A stretch of 64,000 nucleotides of DNA, from NCBI GenBank assembly GCA_963978895.1, contig OZ022246.1:24644675-24708674 (forward strand). The letters run 5' to 3'. Position numbers and translations under genes: made by a program. This DNA comes from Erpobdella octoculata. Its lineage: Eukaryota > Annelida > Clitellata > Hirudinida > Erpobdellidae. Every line of letters begins with the position of its first letter. Positions within the stretch are counted from its first letter, which is position 1. Below the pieces are notes generated by a model, which saw only the letters and a list, made by a program, of their open reading frames with translations, did not search any database and had not been told where the DNA came from. Below are positions 1-9,821 of the stretch, piece by piece.

Positions 1-505
1 TATCGATCGCAGCGCTGGTCGAATCGCATATGGGCTAATTATAATTATAATTAGTTTAACACAGATTGCAGAAATTTGTAATGCTTATTTTACACATTGA
101 AACGTTTCTCTATATACGACAGCATACACTGTATGCTTAAATAATATTAGTGTACAATTATCAACAAATGCCTTTTTTTCTAATTTAAATAAAAAATAGT
201 TCTTTGACGCCGTGGCCATACCCCATTGTTGTCACCAGCGAAAAATATACCTATAGGTAGTAGTCAATCTCCATCCTCTTCTACAAATCCTTGCTATTCT
301 ACTGCTCAGTTATAATTGCTTGAGACTAAGCCGATAAACCAAAAGTTACAAGAAAATTACCCTGCTGTTCTGAGAAACATATAGAACTTAATAATTGGAT
401 AGAACTTATGCATTACTTTTACTTAAACCTCGTAATCGAATTTTCACCAACTTTCAGTTTGTGTAAAACTCTGAAAGCTCCAGCATTAAAGAATTTAGTT
501 ACAGG
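1..505. other. Left flank, no gene seen
   Basis: AT-rich sequence up to the left LTR of the gypsy element. I see no convincing ORF, RNA gene or long repeat. It ends in CAGG (502-505), which is the left copy of the retrotransposon target-site duplication. Confidence 0.6.
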
Positions 506-849
506 TTTAGGAAACGAAGTATATTTTGTTACGAAGAGAATTAACAACGCAAGCTTTATAATTTCGTAAGACTTTATTTTTACAAAACAGACAGAATCCA
601 CAAGAGAGAGTAAGCGATAAACGAATAGTAATTGAATCGAAAACGTGAGGCAACAGAGAGAGAGAAAGCAATCAAAAACGACGACAACAACCTGTGTTTA
701 GGTTGGCTACTCTTATTTATAGGCCGTCAGCTGACACTTGTATTTACGAAAACGATGGTCATAAAATTGTCCATTGCATCCTGTGGTGCGAATGCCACAT
801 GCGTTGCAGGATGTAATTATTTAATTATAAATGCGTCACGGTCACCACA
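506..849 (-). repeat. 3' LTR of gypsy element
   Basis: 344 bp, identical to 4867-5210 at an offset of 4361. On the minus strand it starts TGTGGTGACC and ends CCTAAA. The right boundary is set by divergence at 850 versus 5211, and the left boundary by divergence at 505 versus 4866. Small ORFs inside it are repeat-derived and not genes. Confidence 0.96.
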
Positions 850-862
850 GTACTCCCCCACC
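850..862 (-). other. Polypurine tract of gypsy element
   Basis: On the minus strand GGTGGGGGAGTAC lies directly upstream of the 3' LTR. This is the expected position and composition for the primer of plus-strand DNA synthesis. Confidence 0.8.
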
Positions 863-943
863 AGAGCATTTGTTTAAATTAAAAGAATATATACGTATAT
901 ACAGAAAAATACTTAAATAAGATAAATGCTCGATGCAAAAATG

Positions 944-3900
944 TTAATTGAGATACTCAAAAAGTCTTTTCGGCCAATGAACTGTGCGGCCGCTGCGAGT
1001 CTTGATTTCAAGGTCTTTGTTGAGTATTGGTGTTGGAGTGGGTGATGCGTCAGGAGCTGTTTGCGGAAAGATGGGTTGTGGATTTGTTGAAACTGTTGGA
1101 AAGTGTTCGACGTATGCAGGCTTCAGTCTGTCGATGCTTACTGTGTCACTTTTGCCGCCTTTGTCAACGGTGAAGTATTTCTCGTGTCTTTCTAAAACTT
1201 TGAAAGGGCCAGTGTACGGTGCTTGCAAGGGCTTTTTGACAGCGTCGACTCGGATGAAGACAAAAAGAGCTGTACGCAAGTCTGAGTGAATAAAACCTGG
1301 TTTGCTTTGTGCCCGTGTCGGTGTTGCGCGGAGGGTACTCATGTGTTCTTTCAGTCTTTTGACGTAATTATGGGCGTCGCCGCTGTTTCCCGTCTGAACA
1401 AACTCTCCTGGTAGACGTAATGGGGCGCCATACACCAACTCGGCTGTTGAACACTGAAGATCCTCTTTGATGGTCGCTCGTATTCCCAGTAGAACGAGTG
1501 GAAGGGCTTCTGTCCACTTTACTGGATCGGAGCTAGTCATGAGGCTTGCTTTCAGTTGTCGGTGAAAACGTTCAACTAAACCGTTGGCTGCGGGATGGTA
1601 TGCAGTAGTCTTTACGTGATTAGTCCCAAGTAATCGTGCAAAATCTCGAAAAAGTGCGGATTGAAATTGTGATCCACGGTCAGTGGTGACTGTGGTAGGT
1701 GTTCCGTAATTGGCAATCCAGCATTCGAGAAATTTTTGTGCCACGGTTTCTGAAGCGGTGTCGGTGATAGGAGTAGCAACGGGCCAACGGGTGAACCGGT
1801 CTACACAAGTGAGTAAGTATGTAAAACCGTTAGATGGAGGTAAGGGTCCAACTATATCGAGGTGAACGTGGTTGAATCGATCACTAGCTAAAATAAATTT
1901 ACCGAGTGGAGATGTAGTGTGACGGTGAACCTTGCTTTGTTGACATCGTATGCAATTTCTGGTCCAGTTGCGAACATCTCTATTTATATTGGGCCACACA
2001 AACCGTGTGCGTACTAGTTTCACTGTTGCTCGGACGCCTGGATGTGAAATTCCATGTAGGTGCTCAAAAACAGATCTGCGGAGAAGCTCCGGAACAAATG
2101 GTCGAGGTGTTCCGGTTGATGTGTCGCAGAGGATTGTTCCATCACCTAGAGGTAAAGGATGTGATTGCAAGTTGAGCGATTGAGAGTATGTCGAGATCGG
2201 ATGTTGTTGTTGACACTTGGCTATCTTGGTTAGATCTAATGGAGTTTCATTACGGAATGCGTTTATTTCCTGCCGAGATAACGTGTCAGCTACTATGTTT
2301 GATTCACCTTTAATGTATCGGATGTCACTCGTAAATTGGGAAATATAGTCGAGATGTCTCGATTCTCTTGGGGAATGTCTATCCGGTTTCGTTTGTAAGG
2401 CGAATGTTATTGGCTTGTGATCTGTGAAGATAGTAAAATTACGGCCTTCGAGCAGATGACGAAAGTGTTTTACAGCTAAATAGATTGCGAGAAGTTCTCG
2501 ACCGAAGGTGCTATATCGCTGCTGAGTGGGCGTTAGCTTTTGGGAGAAGAAAGCTATTGGCTGGCGTTGATGGTCTTCATTTTCTTGTTCTAGAACTGCT
2601 CCAACTGCATCGCTCGAAGCATCTGTGGTCAATGATAAGTTTCGGTTGGTGTTATCACTGAGGTAAGCAAGAGTTGTAGCTGAAGATAGTTCGTTCTTCA
2701 AAGCTTTAAAAACTTCTTGAGCTTCTGGAGACAATGTAATTGATTTAGTTCGTGATTTAAGAAGATGTGTGAGAAGAATAGATTTTGATGCGCAATTTGG
2801 TATGAATCGTCTGTAGAAGTTTATCATCCCTAAAAATCGACGTAGTTGGGTTATTGAAGATGGTTCTGGAAATTCTGTGATTGACGTTACTTTCTCTGGT
2901 AATGGTGTAATACCAGATTTATCAATCTTGTGGCCAAGAAATTCCAGAGTGTCAGCGCCGAATATACATTTACTAAGGTTGATTGTTAGTTGGAACTTCT
3001 GAAGACGTTCAAATACTTGCCGTATATGTAGTTCGTGTTCGTCTTGAGAAGAACTGGCAATTAAAATGTCATCAATATACGCAAAAACGAATGAAAAACC
3101 TCTTAAAACTTCGTCGATGAAACGTTGGAATGATTGCGCTGCATTCCTTAGACCGAACGGCATTCTTGTAAATTCGAAAAGACCGAAAGGAGTCGTTACG
3201 GCTGTTTTTGGAATGTCATGTTCAGCCACAGGAATGTGATGATATGCCCGTACTAGATCTATTTTGCTAAAAATCTTCGCATTGCAAAGTCCGTGAGCAA
3301 AATCGTGAATATGTGGAAGCGGGTAGCAGTCTGGTGTCGTTGAAGCGTTAAGTAGTCTGTAGTCTCCGCATGGTCGCCAATCGGTTGAATTCTTTTTAGG
3401 GACCATGTGGAGAGGTGATGACCAAGAACTGCAAGATGGTCGGATGATTCCTAGCTGCAACATATGGTCGAACTCATTTTTGGCGATTTTTAATTTTTCT
3501 GGCGCGAGACGACGAGGGCGAACGTGAACTGGTTGGCCTTTTGTTGTGATGAAGTGTTTTGTAGCGTGCTGCACCGTTTCCGTGTAGTTTTGAATTCTTG
3601 TCACCGATGGAAATTGCTGAACTAGTTGTTGGTAACGTGCAATACTTGTGTTGATGTGTGTGATGCCACTGGAGGAGATGTTGGTCTGAATACCGCTGAT
3701 GTGTAATGATGTCGTTTGATCGATCAATCTTTTGTGTTTCATGTCGACAGAAAGATCGAAAGAAGACAGGAAATCTGCACCGATGATGGGCTGTTTGATG
3801 TCGGCGATAATGAATATCCACTGAAGTTTTCTCCTCAAACCTAAATCTAATGTTAACGACTGTTCACCATATGTCTCGATACGACTACCGTTTGCAGCTT

Positions 3901-4105
3901 GAAGAGTGAGTTTAGCTGGTGATAGACGGTGTCGCACTGATGATGGTGGTAAAACGCTAACTTCGGCTCCTGTGTCAATGAGAAATTGTTTGCCCGAAAT
4001 CCGGTCATTGACAAAAAACAAGCGACTTAGGTTGTGGCTGTGGGCAGCGGTCGCTAACACTGACCTGCCATGGAGTTTAAAGATTCTTCTTTCTTGAAAG
4101 CACAT
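944..4105 (-). CDS. pol: gypsy pol polyprotein (PR-RT-RH-IN)
   Basis: Intact frame of 1053 codons counted from the first ATG. It is probably reached by -1 frameshifting from gag rather than from that ATG. Domains in order: aspartic protease with DTG at residues 44-46; reverse transcriptase with the YIDD catalytic motif at 343-346; RNase H with acidic residues near D495, E537, D562 and D607; integrase with an H-x3-H (684, 688) and C-x2-C (718, 721) zinc-binding N-terminus and a D750, D809, E845 catalytic triad. The C-terminal end is basic and proline-rich. All key catalytic residues are visible, so the enzyme set may be functional. It overlaps the end of gag by 52 bases. Confidence 0.96.
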   Translation of the reverse strand: MCFQERRIFKLHGRSVLATAAHSHNLSRLFFVNDRISGKQFLIDTGAEVSVLPPSSVRHRLSPAKLTLQAANGSRIETYGEQSLTLDLGLRRKLQWIFIIADIKQPIIGADFLSSFDLSVDMKHKRLIDQTTSLHISGIQTNISSSGITHINTSIARYQQLVQQFPSVTRIQNYTETVQHATKHFITTKGQPVHVRPRRLAPEKLKIAKNEFDHMLQLGIIRPSCSSWSSPLHMVPKKNSTDWRPCGDYRLLNASTTPDCYPLPHIHDFAHGLCNAKIFSKIDLVRAYHHIPVAEHDIPKTAVTTPFGLFEFTRMPFGLRNAAQSFQRFIDEVLRGFSFVFAYIDDILIASSSQDEHELHIRQVFERLQKFQLTINLSKCIFGADTLEFLGHKIDKSGITPLPEKVTSITEFPEPSSITQLRRFLGMINFYRRFIPNCASKSILLTHLLKSRTKSITLSPEAQEVFKALKNELSSATTLAYLSDNTNRNLSLTTDASSDAVGAVLEQENEDHQRQPIAFFSQKLTPTQQRYSTFGRELLAIYLAVKHFRHLLEGRNFTIFTDHKPITFALQTKPDRHSPRESRHLDYISQFTSDIRYIKGESNIVADTLSRQEINAFRNETPLDLTKIAKCQQQHPISTYSQSLNLQSHPLPLGDGTILCDTSTGTPRPFVPELLRRSVFEHLHGISHPGVRATVKLVRTRFVWPNINRDVRNWTRNCIRCQQSKVHRHTTSPLGKFILASDRFNHVHLDIVGPLPPSNGFTYLLTCVDRFTRWPVATPITDTASETVAQKFLECWIANYGTPTTVTTDRGSQFQSALFRDFARLLGTNHVKTTAYHPAANGLVERFHRQLKASLMTSSDPVKWTEALPLVLLGIRATIKEDLQCSTAELVYGAPLRLPGEFVQTGNSGDAHNYVKRLKEHMSTLRATPTRAQSKPGFIHSDLRTALFVFIRVDAVKKPLQAPYTGPFKVLERHEKYFTVDKGGKSDTVSIDRLKPAYVEHFPTVSTNPQPIFPQTAPDASPTPTPILNKDLEIKTRSGRTVHWPKRLFEYLN

Positions 4106-4824
4106 GGTTGATTACATTTCTTTGCTCTCGCCTGATACTTCTGATGATACCAGCACCACGAATTCGGACTGGTTTTGGAGCGAGAACTTGAGCGAGTCCT
4201 ACTATGGCGTCTGCGAGTATTAAAATCATTAAAACGTGCTTCTAACCTTTCTAGTCGCGCAATGACTTGGTCTGTGTGTTCGGAAAGGTTATCTCGAGCT
4301 GTTTGGTTGATGGTGCTTTTTGAAAAAGTTTCAGCAATTTTGTCTGCCATCTCTGCTAGCGATTCGCTTGATGCCTGGTGATTAATTGCTAGTATGCTTG
4401 ACACAGCGTGTGGCAACTTGTCCATCCAAAGCTGTTTAAGGATGGTTTCGTCTAATTGGCGAGAACCTAGAAGAGTGCGCATGTGACGCAACAACTGTGA
4501 AGGTGTCCGGTCGCCAATGTCGAGGTTGCCCAGTAATTCTCGAAGCATTGCTGTCTCTGACCTGCTCGTTCTCGAGATCAAAGCGGTCTTCAAAGCTGTA
4601 AAAGGGTCCGTCTTTGGGGTGTTCTCGAGGATATCAAAAACTTCTTCAGCGACGTCGGTGGGTAGTGTTTGAACGACGTAGGCGTACATTGTTCGCTCAT
4701 CGGAGATCCGTCGTGAATGAAAAACGGCCTCGATTTGGTGAAACCACACTCGAGGATTTTTGACGGAGAACGTCGGAAGGCTGATGTGATACATCTCTGG
4801 CTGTATTGAATCGTTGTTATCCAT
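4054..4824 (-). CDS. gag: gypsy gag protein
   Basis: About 256 residues when started at the ATG at 4824, the first ATG after the primer-binding site. The frame also extends upstream into the LTR (ORF to 4962), but that part is transcribed LTR and leader. The body is a helical capsid-like region with F-x-G-x-W-like and Q-L-L-R-H-type segments. A basic Arg/Ser-rich stretch follows, then a C-terminal Cys/His knuckle of the kind CWYH...C-x3-C found in some animal gypsy elements in place of the usual CCHC box. It ends at TAG 4054-4056, inside the start of pol. Confidence 0.9.
   Translation of the reverse strand: MDNNDSIQPEMYHISLPTFSVKNPRVWFHQIEAVFHSRRISDERTMYAYVVQTLPTDVAEEVFDILENTPKTDPFTALKTALISRTSRSETAMLRELLGNLDIGDRTPSQLLRHMRTLLGSRQLDETILKQLWMDKLPHAVSSILAINHQASSESLAEMADKIAETFSKSTINQTARDNLSEHTDQVIARLERLEARFNDFNTRRRHSRTRSSSRSKTSPNSWCWYHQKYQARAKKCNQPCAFKKEESLNSMAGQC
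4075..4081 (-). promoter_or_regulatory. -1 ribosomal frameshift site TTTAAAC
   Basis: On the minus strand the gag codons TTA AAC are preceded by T, giving the heptamer T TTA AAC in the correct X XXY YYZ register. Slipping back one base places the ribosome on TTT AAA in the pol frame, about 20 bases before the gag stop. The reading-frame arithmetic (gag codons start at positions divisible by 3, pol codons at remainder 1) requires exactly -1. TTTAAAC is a well-known efficient slippery sequence. I did not establish a downstream pseudoknot. Confidence 0.8.
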
Positions 4825-4846
4825 ATCAGAAGAAAATAAACGTGCG

Positions 4847-4864
4847 CTTAGTCGAGGGTCACCA
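4847..4864 (-). other. tRNA primer-binding site of gypsy element
   Basis: Immediately inside the 5' LTR the minus strand reads (AT)TGGTGACCCTCGAC. A TGG start at this location is the hallmark of a primer-binding site complementary to a tRNA 3' end. I cannot name the tRNA without a search. Confidence 0.75.
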
Positions 4865-4866
4865 AT

Positions 4867-5210
4867 TTTAGGAAACGAAGTATATTTTGTTACGAAGAGA
4901 ATTAACAACGCAAGCTTTATAATTTCGTAAGACTTTATTTTTACAAAACAGACAGAATCCACAAGAGAGAGTAAGCGATAAACGAATAGTAATTGAATCG
5001 AAAACGTGAGGCAACAGAGAGAGAGAAAGCAATCAAAAACGACGACAACAACCTGTGTTTAGGTTGGCTACTCTTATTTATAGGCCGTCAGCTGACACTT
5101 GTATTTACGAAAACGATGGTCATAAAATTGTCCATTGCATCCTGTGGTGCGAATGCCACATGCGTTGCAGGATGTAATTATTTAATTATAAATGCGTCAC
5201 GGTCACCACA
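4867..5210 (-). repeat. 5' LTR of gypsy element
   Basis: 344 bp, identical to 506-849. As the upstream LTR in the direction of transcription it should carry the promoter. Followed on the plus strand by the target-site duplication CAGG (5211-5214). Confidence 0.96.
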
Positions 5211-5544
5211 CAGGATAAATAATAACAAAAATAAAATTATGAAAATTTAAATCTAGGTACTAGTGAAAACCCCTCAAGCAACTAAAGCAGCGCCATCTAA
5301 CAGATTTGCGGAAATTCTATCAAATATACATAATAAATTAATTAGGTTGTGACAAAATTTAAAAGAAGAAACTACAAAATGCTAAGCATTATAACACATG
5401 TCATGTGACTGGGTATTGAATTTATGACAAAAAGCTGATTACTTTTATAAATGCAAATAAAGCATATAAAAGCCTGTCTTCAAAAAAGTTTTTGATTTAC
5501 TGATGCCTTCTCACTTTAGTGTTATTTTACAAGACCAAACAAAG

Positions 5545-5582
5545 CAGCCTTTAGAGGTGCTCCCTACACCCTCTAAAGGCTG
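5545..5582. repeat. Perfect 13-bp inverted repeat (hairpin)
   Basis: CAGCCTTTAGAGG at 5545-5557 is the exact reverse complement of 5570-5582, with a 12-base loop. It does not match the histone mRNA stem-loop or a simple tRNA arm. It could be a hairpin in an unrecognised transcript or an end of a decayed repeat. Confidence 0.7.
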
Positions 5583-5625
5583 AATTTTAATCATGTGAAA
5601 ACGACTTGTAGATAATATCAACTGT

Positions 5626-5761
<136 letters not shown>

Positions 5762-5835
5762 TCATCATCAGATATAGTTAAAAAAGTGTTTATTCCCTAT
5801 ACGCCATATTTATTTGTAGACAAACTATCAGTTCT

Positions 5836-7382
5836 TTAATGGCATAATACAAAATTGGCACAAACGCCAGTTGCAGAAATGCCCCCAAGAAGAAAAAGAC
5901 CGAGAGTAGTAGAGAAAAATGACGCTGAGCACATTGGAAATGGAAGATTTGGCTCAGACAGCCAGACTCTCGACAACGGATCAAAAGATTCAACGTCTGC
6001 CAACGGCTTGCCATCGCCTCCTATGAAAGAAAAACATTCCTTTGATTTAGCTGTGTTCTATATAATTAATTTTAAGTGTTATATTTTTTAAATTGTATTC
6101 TATAAGTAATTTTAAGTGTTTAAAAATACCTAATCCACCTGCAGCAACAATTTTTCCATTTATAACTGCTGCAGCAAAATCGCCTCTTTTAGTTTTCATC
6201 GAATTTTCTGTAGACCATTTTTCTATAATAAACAAAAGAGCATCTGATTAATATACAAAAAGTTGTTTATTCATTTAACTATTTTTCATGGTTGGCATAT
6301 TTGAATGTGAGGCAACTCACCAGACACAAGGTCAAAAATCTCCATTGTGTCAGTCATTTGCTGAACTCCCGTTTCGATGTTTAACCCGCCAATGCTGTAA
6401 ATACGGGAGTTGTCATGGACGTACATAGCAAACACTCTTTTGCTCGGAATATCTCGAAGTTTTTTCCATTTATCAGAGCCAAAATCATAAACCTCCAAAG
6501 CGACAGAAGGCACTTTGCCCTGTCTTCCGCCTGTATAAAATACACACTTTAATGATAATCACTGCATTAAGTGCCATATTTTCACTTATAATAAATGAAA
6601 TAAAAACTATACTTCTTTCCAATGTTTTCCTTATGATTAATCAATAATTTAATCAATTTATTAATGAATGAAACTGAAACTATTAAGAAGAATTAAACAA
6701 ATTTGACACCACCTATCACATAAAGCTTGTCATTTATTAGAAAACTTGTTGAAGCATATCTGGGAGTAGGCATGTCACTGAGCTTGGACCATTGGTTGGT
6801 AATGACATCGTAGCTCAGCAACTCGCCAACAGGATTTGTTTGAGAATCTGACCCTCCAACGATAAGGACCTTGTTATCTTGAATTAAAAACATAACAACT
6901 ACATGAACACTTATGCAGTAATATCTAACCATCTAATATCTTATCTAGTAATTTAGTTCAGCATTGCTGGGCATAAAATTAATTAAACCTTTTGCAAGGC
7001 AGGACATTCCATTCAGACCGTCTTTTAGACTAGATCCTTCTGTCCATGCACACTTTTCTGCATCGTAAACCTCAACGGTTTTTACTGGCATTTGGTCTGC
7101 TCCTATTCCTCCTACAACGACAATATGATTTTCTATTGCCACTACACCCGGTGCAGCCCTTTTGGTCTTCAAACAGAACCGCCGAAGCCATTTTTTCTTC
7201 GAATAATCGTAGCTTTCAAAGATGTCGATAGGCATGCCGCGGGGATCGCAACCCCCAACCGCGTACAGGGACCCCCGACACTCGGTCAGTGTCGAGTACA
7301 TGCGTTTCGTCGGCATCGGATTCAGAGTTTTCCACTCCATCCTTTTACTATTTGATCGATATGATAACGAAACTTTTTTCAA
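5836..7382 (-). CDS. KLHDC8: Kelch domain protein, KLHDC8A/B type
   Basis: Five exons on the minus strand: 6989-7382, 6713-6877, 6321-6530, 6130-6222 and 5836-6020. All junctions are GT-AG and keep frame, giving 348 residues, close to the 350-354 of vertebrate KLHDC8A and KLHDC8B. The product is almost entirely kelch repeats with paired glycines (AVGG, VVGG, IVGG, VIGG, SIGG, AAGG, LLGG), consistent with a seven-blade propeller. Diagnostic matches to the family include VIGGRQGKVP and MKTKRGDF...GGL. KLHDC8 proteins are small cytoplasmic kelch proteins linked to cytokinesis. No BTB domain is present, unlike KLHL E3 adaptors. The start is ambiguous: ATG at 7382 is first, but ATG at 7340 matches the family N-terminus better. 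Confidence 0.92.
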
Positions 7383-7686
7383 TAAACAAGTTGTACGTTA
7401 GCTACACCAAGCTTAGCGGCCTAGCGTTACTTTGAGATCTCATCAAATATTCAAATAGGCAGAGCTATTTTTTGATTGCTATTTGTAATTTAATATGTGA
7501 GTACATCCCTACTAATATATGTACGAGAATCGTAATGATGTTGTACTACGAACAACTAACAGCAGGTGTGCACAACGTACAGCTGTAAAGCGCAACTAGA
7601 CAAGCACATGTAAGCAGTAAGCGAATAAGTCCAGTCCTTTGAGCCAATCAGCTTAAAGAAACGTGGTTTGAATATTCATCATCAAC

Positions 7687-7687
<1 letters not shown>

Positions 7688-7781
<94 letters not shown>
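7688..7781. repeat. (TA)n microsatellite
   Basis: About 94 bp of pure TA dinucleotide. Confidence 0.97.
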
Positions 7782-7783
<2 letters not shown>

Positions 7784-7952
7784 ATATGCTTGCACGAAAA
7801 TATGTAAACACAGGTGAAATATTGAAGTATTCAATTATTTAGCATAGCAACAGATAAATAAAACTTAAACAATTTAGCAATTTAGCAATGCAAAAATCTA
7901 ACAGTTTTTATTTATTTATTTCTCTTCAGTAAAATTTTGTTAAATTACGTTA

Positions 7953-8067
7953 TTTTTTTTGACAAAATATTAATTTTTTGACAAAATATTAATTTTTTGA
8001 CAAAATATTAATTTTTTGACAAAATATTAATTTTTTGACAAAATATTAATTTTTTGACAAAATATTA
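7953..8067. repeat. 19-bp tandem repeat, about 6 copies
   Basis: Unit TTTTTTGACAAAATATTAA is repeated head to tail about six times with almost no divergence. Confidence 0.93.
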
Positions 8068-8136
8068 TTAACAATTTTTTAAGTTTTTATTTTAAAATTA
8101 AATTTAGTTTTATTACTTAAAATAATTTTAAGATCT

Positions 8137-8490
8137 TTGGCAATCAATCAATCAATCAATCAATCAATTATTTCTATAGCGCTATTTCCGCAGTGTTCAA
8201 TAGCGCTCGGTCGTGAACTTGGTAAACAGATATGTTTTAAGTCCACGACGGAAAACTGTGAGAGAAGTAGAGTTAGTAAGAGAAGAAGGAAGAGAGTTCC
8301 AGAGATAGGGGCCAGAGTAGGAGAAAGAGCGTTTAGCAAAAGAATGCTTAATAGTGAAGATGCGAGAGTGATTAAGAGAAGAAGAACGAAGACCAGACTT
8401 AGGAGGGATATGTATTAAATTAGTTAAGTAGAGAGGAGAAAGGCAATTTTTTATTTTATACATTATTAAACATATTTTAAAAATCACCCT
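8137..8490 (-). mobile_element. 5'-truncated non-LTR retrotransposon 3' end
   Basis: The minus strand encodes a 96-codon open frame (8197-8487). Its C-terminal part, with SYSGPYLWNSLP, SLTVFRRGLKTYLF and a terminal stop, has the layout of the last segment of CR1/L2/RTE-like reverse transcriptases. About 30 bases beyond the stop lies a short tandem tail (TTGA)n at 8142-8168, as expected for the 3' end of such elements. The catalytic RT core is missing, so this is a dead 5'-truncated copy. Confidence 0.75.
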
Positions 8491-9821
8491 ATATCTGGCA
8501 GTTTGCTGGAATTTGTAAACTTCCTGGGGTCTTTATTACGCTCTTTCCTTTGTGATTCAGCTCGTGATCGAGTTGTGTCGTTGTGTGTTGAGTGTTGCGT
8601 GATTGATCCAAGCTGGATATAGTTTTAGCTAGGACTAAATCTAATTATAAGTTTCATTTTTAAGCACCGCGGCTCAAGATTAATTCATCTACACTATCTA
8701 ATCTATACTATACTAAAGGGTTCTACGTTTTCAATGAAGATTTTATTGAACTCATTTCTGTATATCTTATTTAACGCTGAACCTAGAGAATATCGAGTCA
8801 TAATCAAGGTTGTTAGCTTTTAAGTTAATGACTTCAAGTCGACTCAACATTTGTATTACACATTACACCCATAACTAGGCAATGGCGGTGATGACTACGT
8901 ATCTGAAACTAAAATATGTTGAGAGTTTTAGAGGCTGTTTCTGAGTCATTAATAAAAATGTTTGTTTCGAATAGACGGTTGGCATTGATGATTTCGAGTC
9001 TGAAATTAAATGTTGATATTTTAGAGGCTGTTTCTGAGCCAACCGTTTGAGTCTTGTAGTGAAAATTCCATGTTGTTTGGGTATGCATGATGTCCAAGTC
9101 AAGGTTTATATAATATCCATAATTTCATCCTCAAACAATACCATTATTGAAGTAACTGGGCTATTTGAATCACTATCAACGTTACTTTTTAGAGACTATT
9201 TCTGAGCCAACAGTTTTGAGTCTTCAGATTGTTGTGAGATCCAAAACTGCATGTTTTACTGCAATTCTGAGCTATTTGAATCACATTGCTTAAATGTTGA
9301 TATTTTAGAGATTGTTAATGAGCCAGTTTGAGATCTTGAGAATTTAAAATTGTAGTGACATCTAAAACTAAATCCCACGCTTGCAATGCTGTTTATGAAT
9401 GAATGACATCTAAATTTTTGATAATATCCATAAATTAAATAAAATAATACTCATGAGTGTATTGTAAATGTCTAGCAAAACTATAACTATCTGGATAGTT
9501 ATTGTTACAAATATCCATAATTTCATCCTCAAACAATGGCACTCCTGTAGTAAATTTCCATTATTGAACTGCAAATCCAAGCTATTTGAAACACTATCAC
9601 CATAGCTGTTAACAGGTAAAACAAAAATCATTGGTTACAAATAAGGCACCTGCCATTTCATCTGACCATTTTTCTAATATTGTTACCATAATTCACATAA
9701 AAAGAGATTCATGGATTGTGACACTTATCAGAAAGAAACAAAAGTAACTCAGAATTCAACAATTATTTATTTAAGAATTTATTTCAATTATTCAACAGTC
9801 TAGAATGTATGTGAGCTGGCC
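8491..9821. other. Intergenic with diverged internal repeats
   Basis: No exon could be supported. Diverged copies of a module containing TTAGAGGCTGTTTCTGAG lie near 8930, 9025, 9190 and 9305. A second module (AATATCCATAATTTCATCC and following bases) lies near 9110 and again near 9510. These look like old tandem duplications. The short ORFs here are not convincing. Confidence 0.5.

Larger units (their letters stand above)
506..5210 (-). mobile_element. Complete Ty3/gypsy LTR retrotransposon
   Basis: A 4705-bp element lies on the minus strand. It has two 344-bp LTRs (506-849 and 4867-5210) that I find identical base for base. CAGG flanks both ends (502-505 and 5211-5214) as a 4-bp target-site duplication. 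Read 5' to 3' on the minus strand the order is LTR, primer-binding site, gag, pol (protease, reverse transcriptase, RNase H, integrase), polypurine tract, LTR. RNase H before integrase is the gypsy order. No stop or frameshift breaks gag or pol apart from the gag/pol overlap, which carries a -1 slippery site. No envelope-like ORF is present. Identical LTRs imply recent insertion, and the copy may be autonomous. Confidence 0.97.
7383..8136. other. Intergenic, TA repeat and 19-bp minisatellite
   Basis: Upstream of the kelch gene, so 7383 to about 7690 should contain its promoter. No element was recognised. The rest is two tandem repeats and AT-rich sequence. Confidence 0.6.

Noticed and set aside
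419..877. Two ORFs of 60 and 81 codons repeated near 4960 and 4993
   Set aside because: They lie wholly or mostly in the LTRs, which is why they occur twice.
984..4381. Several plus-strand and second minus-strand ORFs inside the gypsy element
   Set aside because: They are shadows of gag and pol, with no domain signal of their own.
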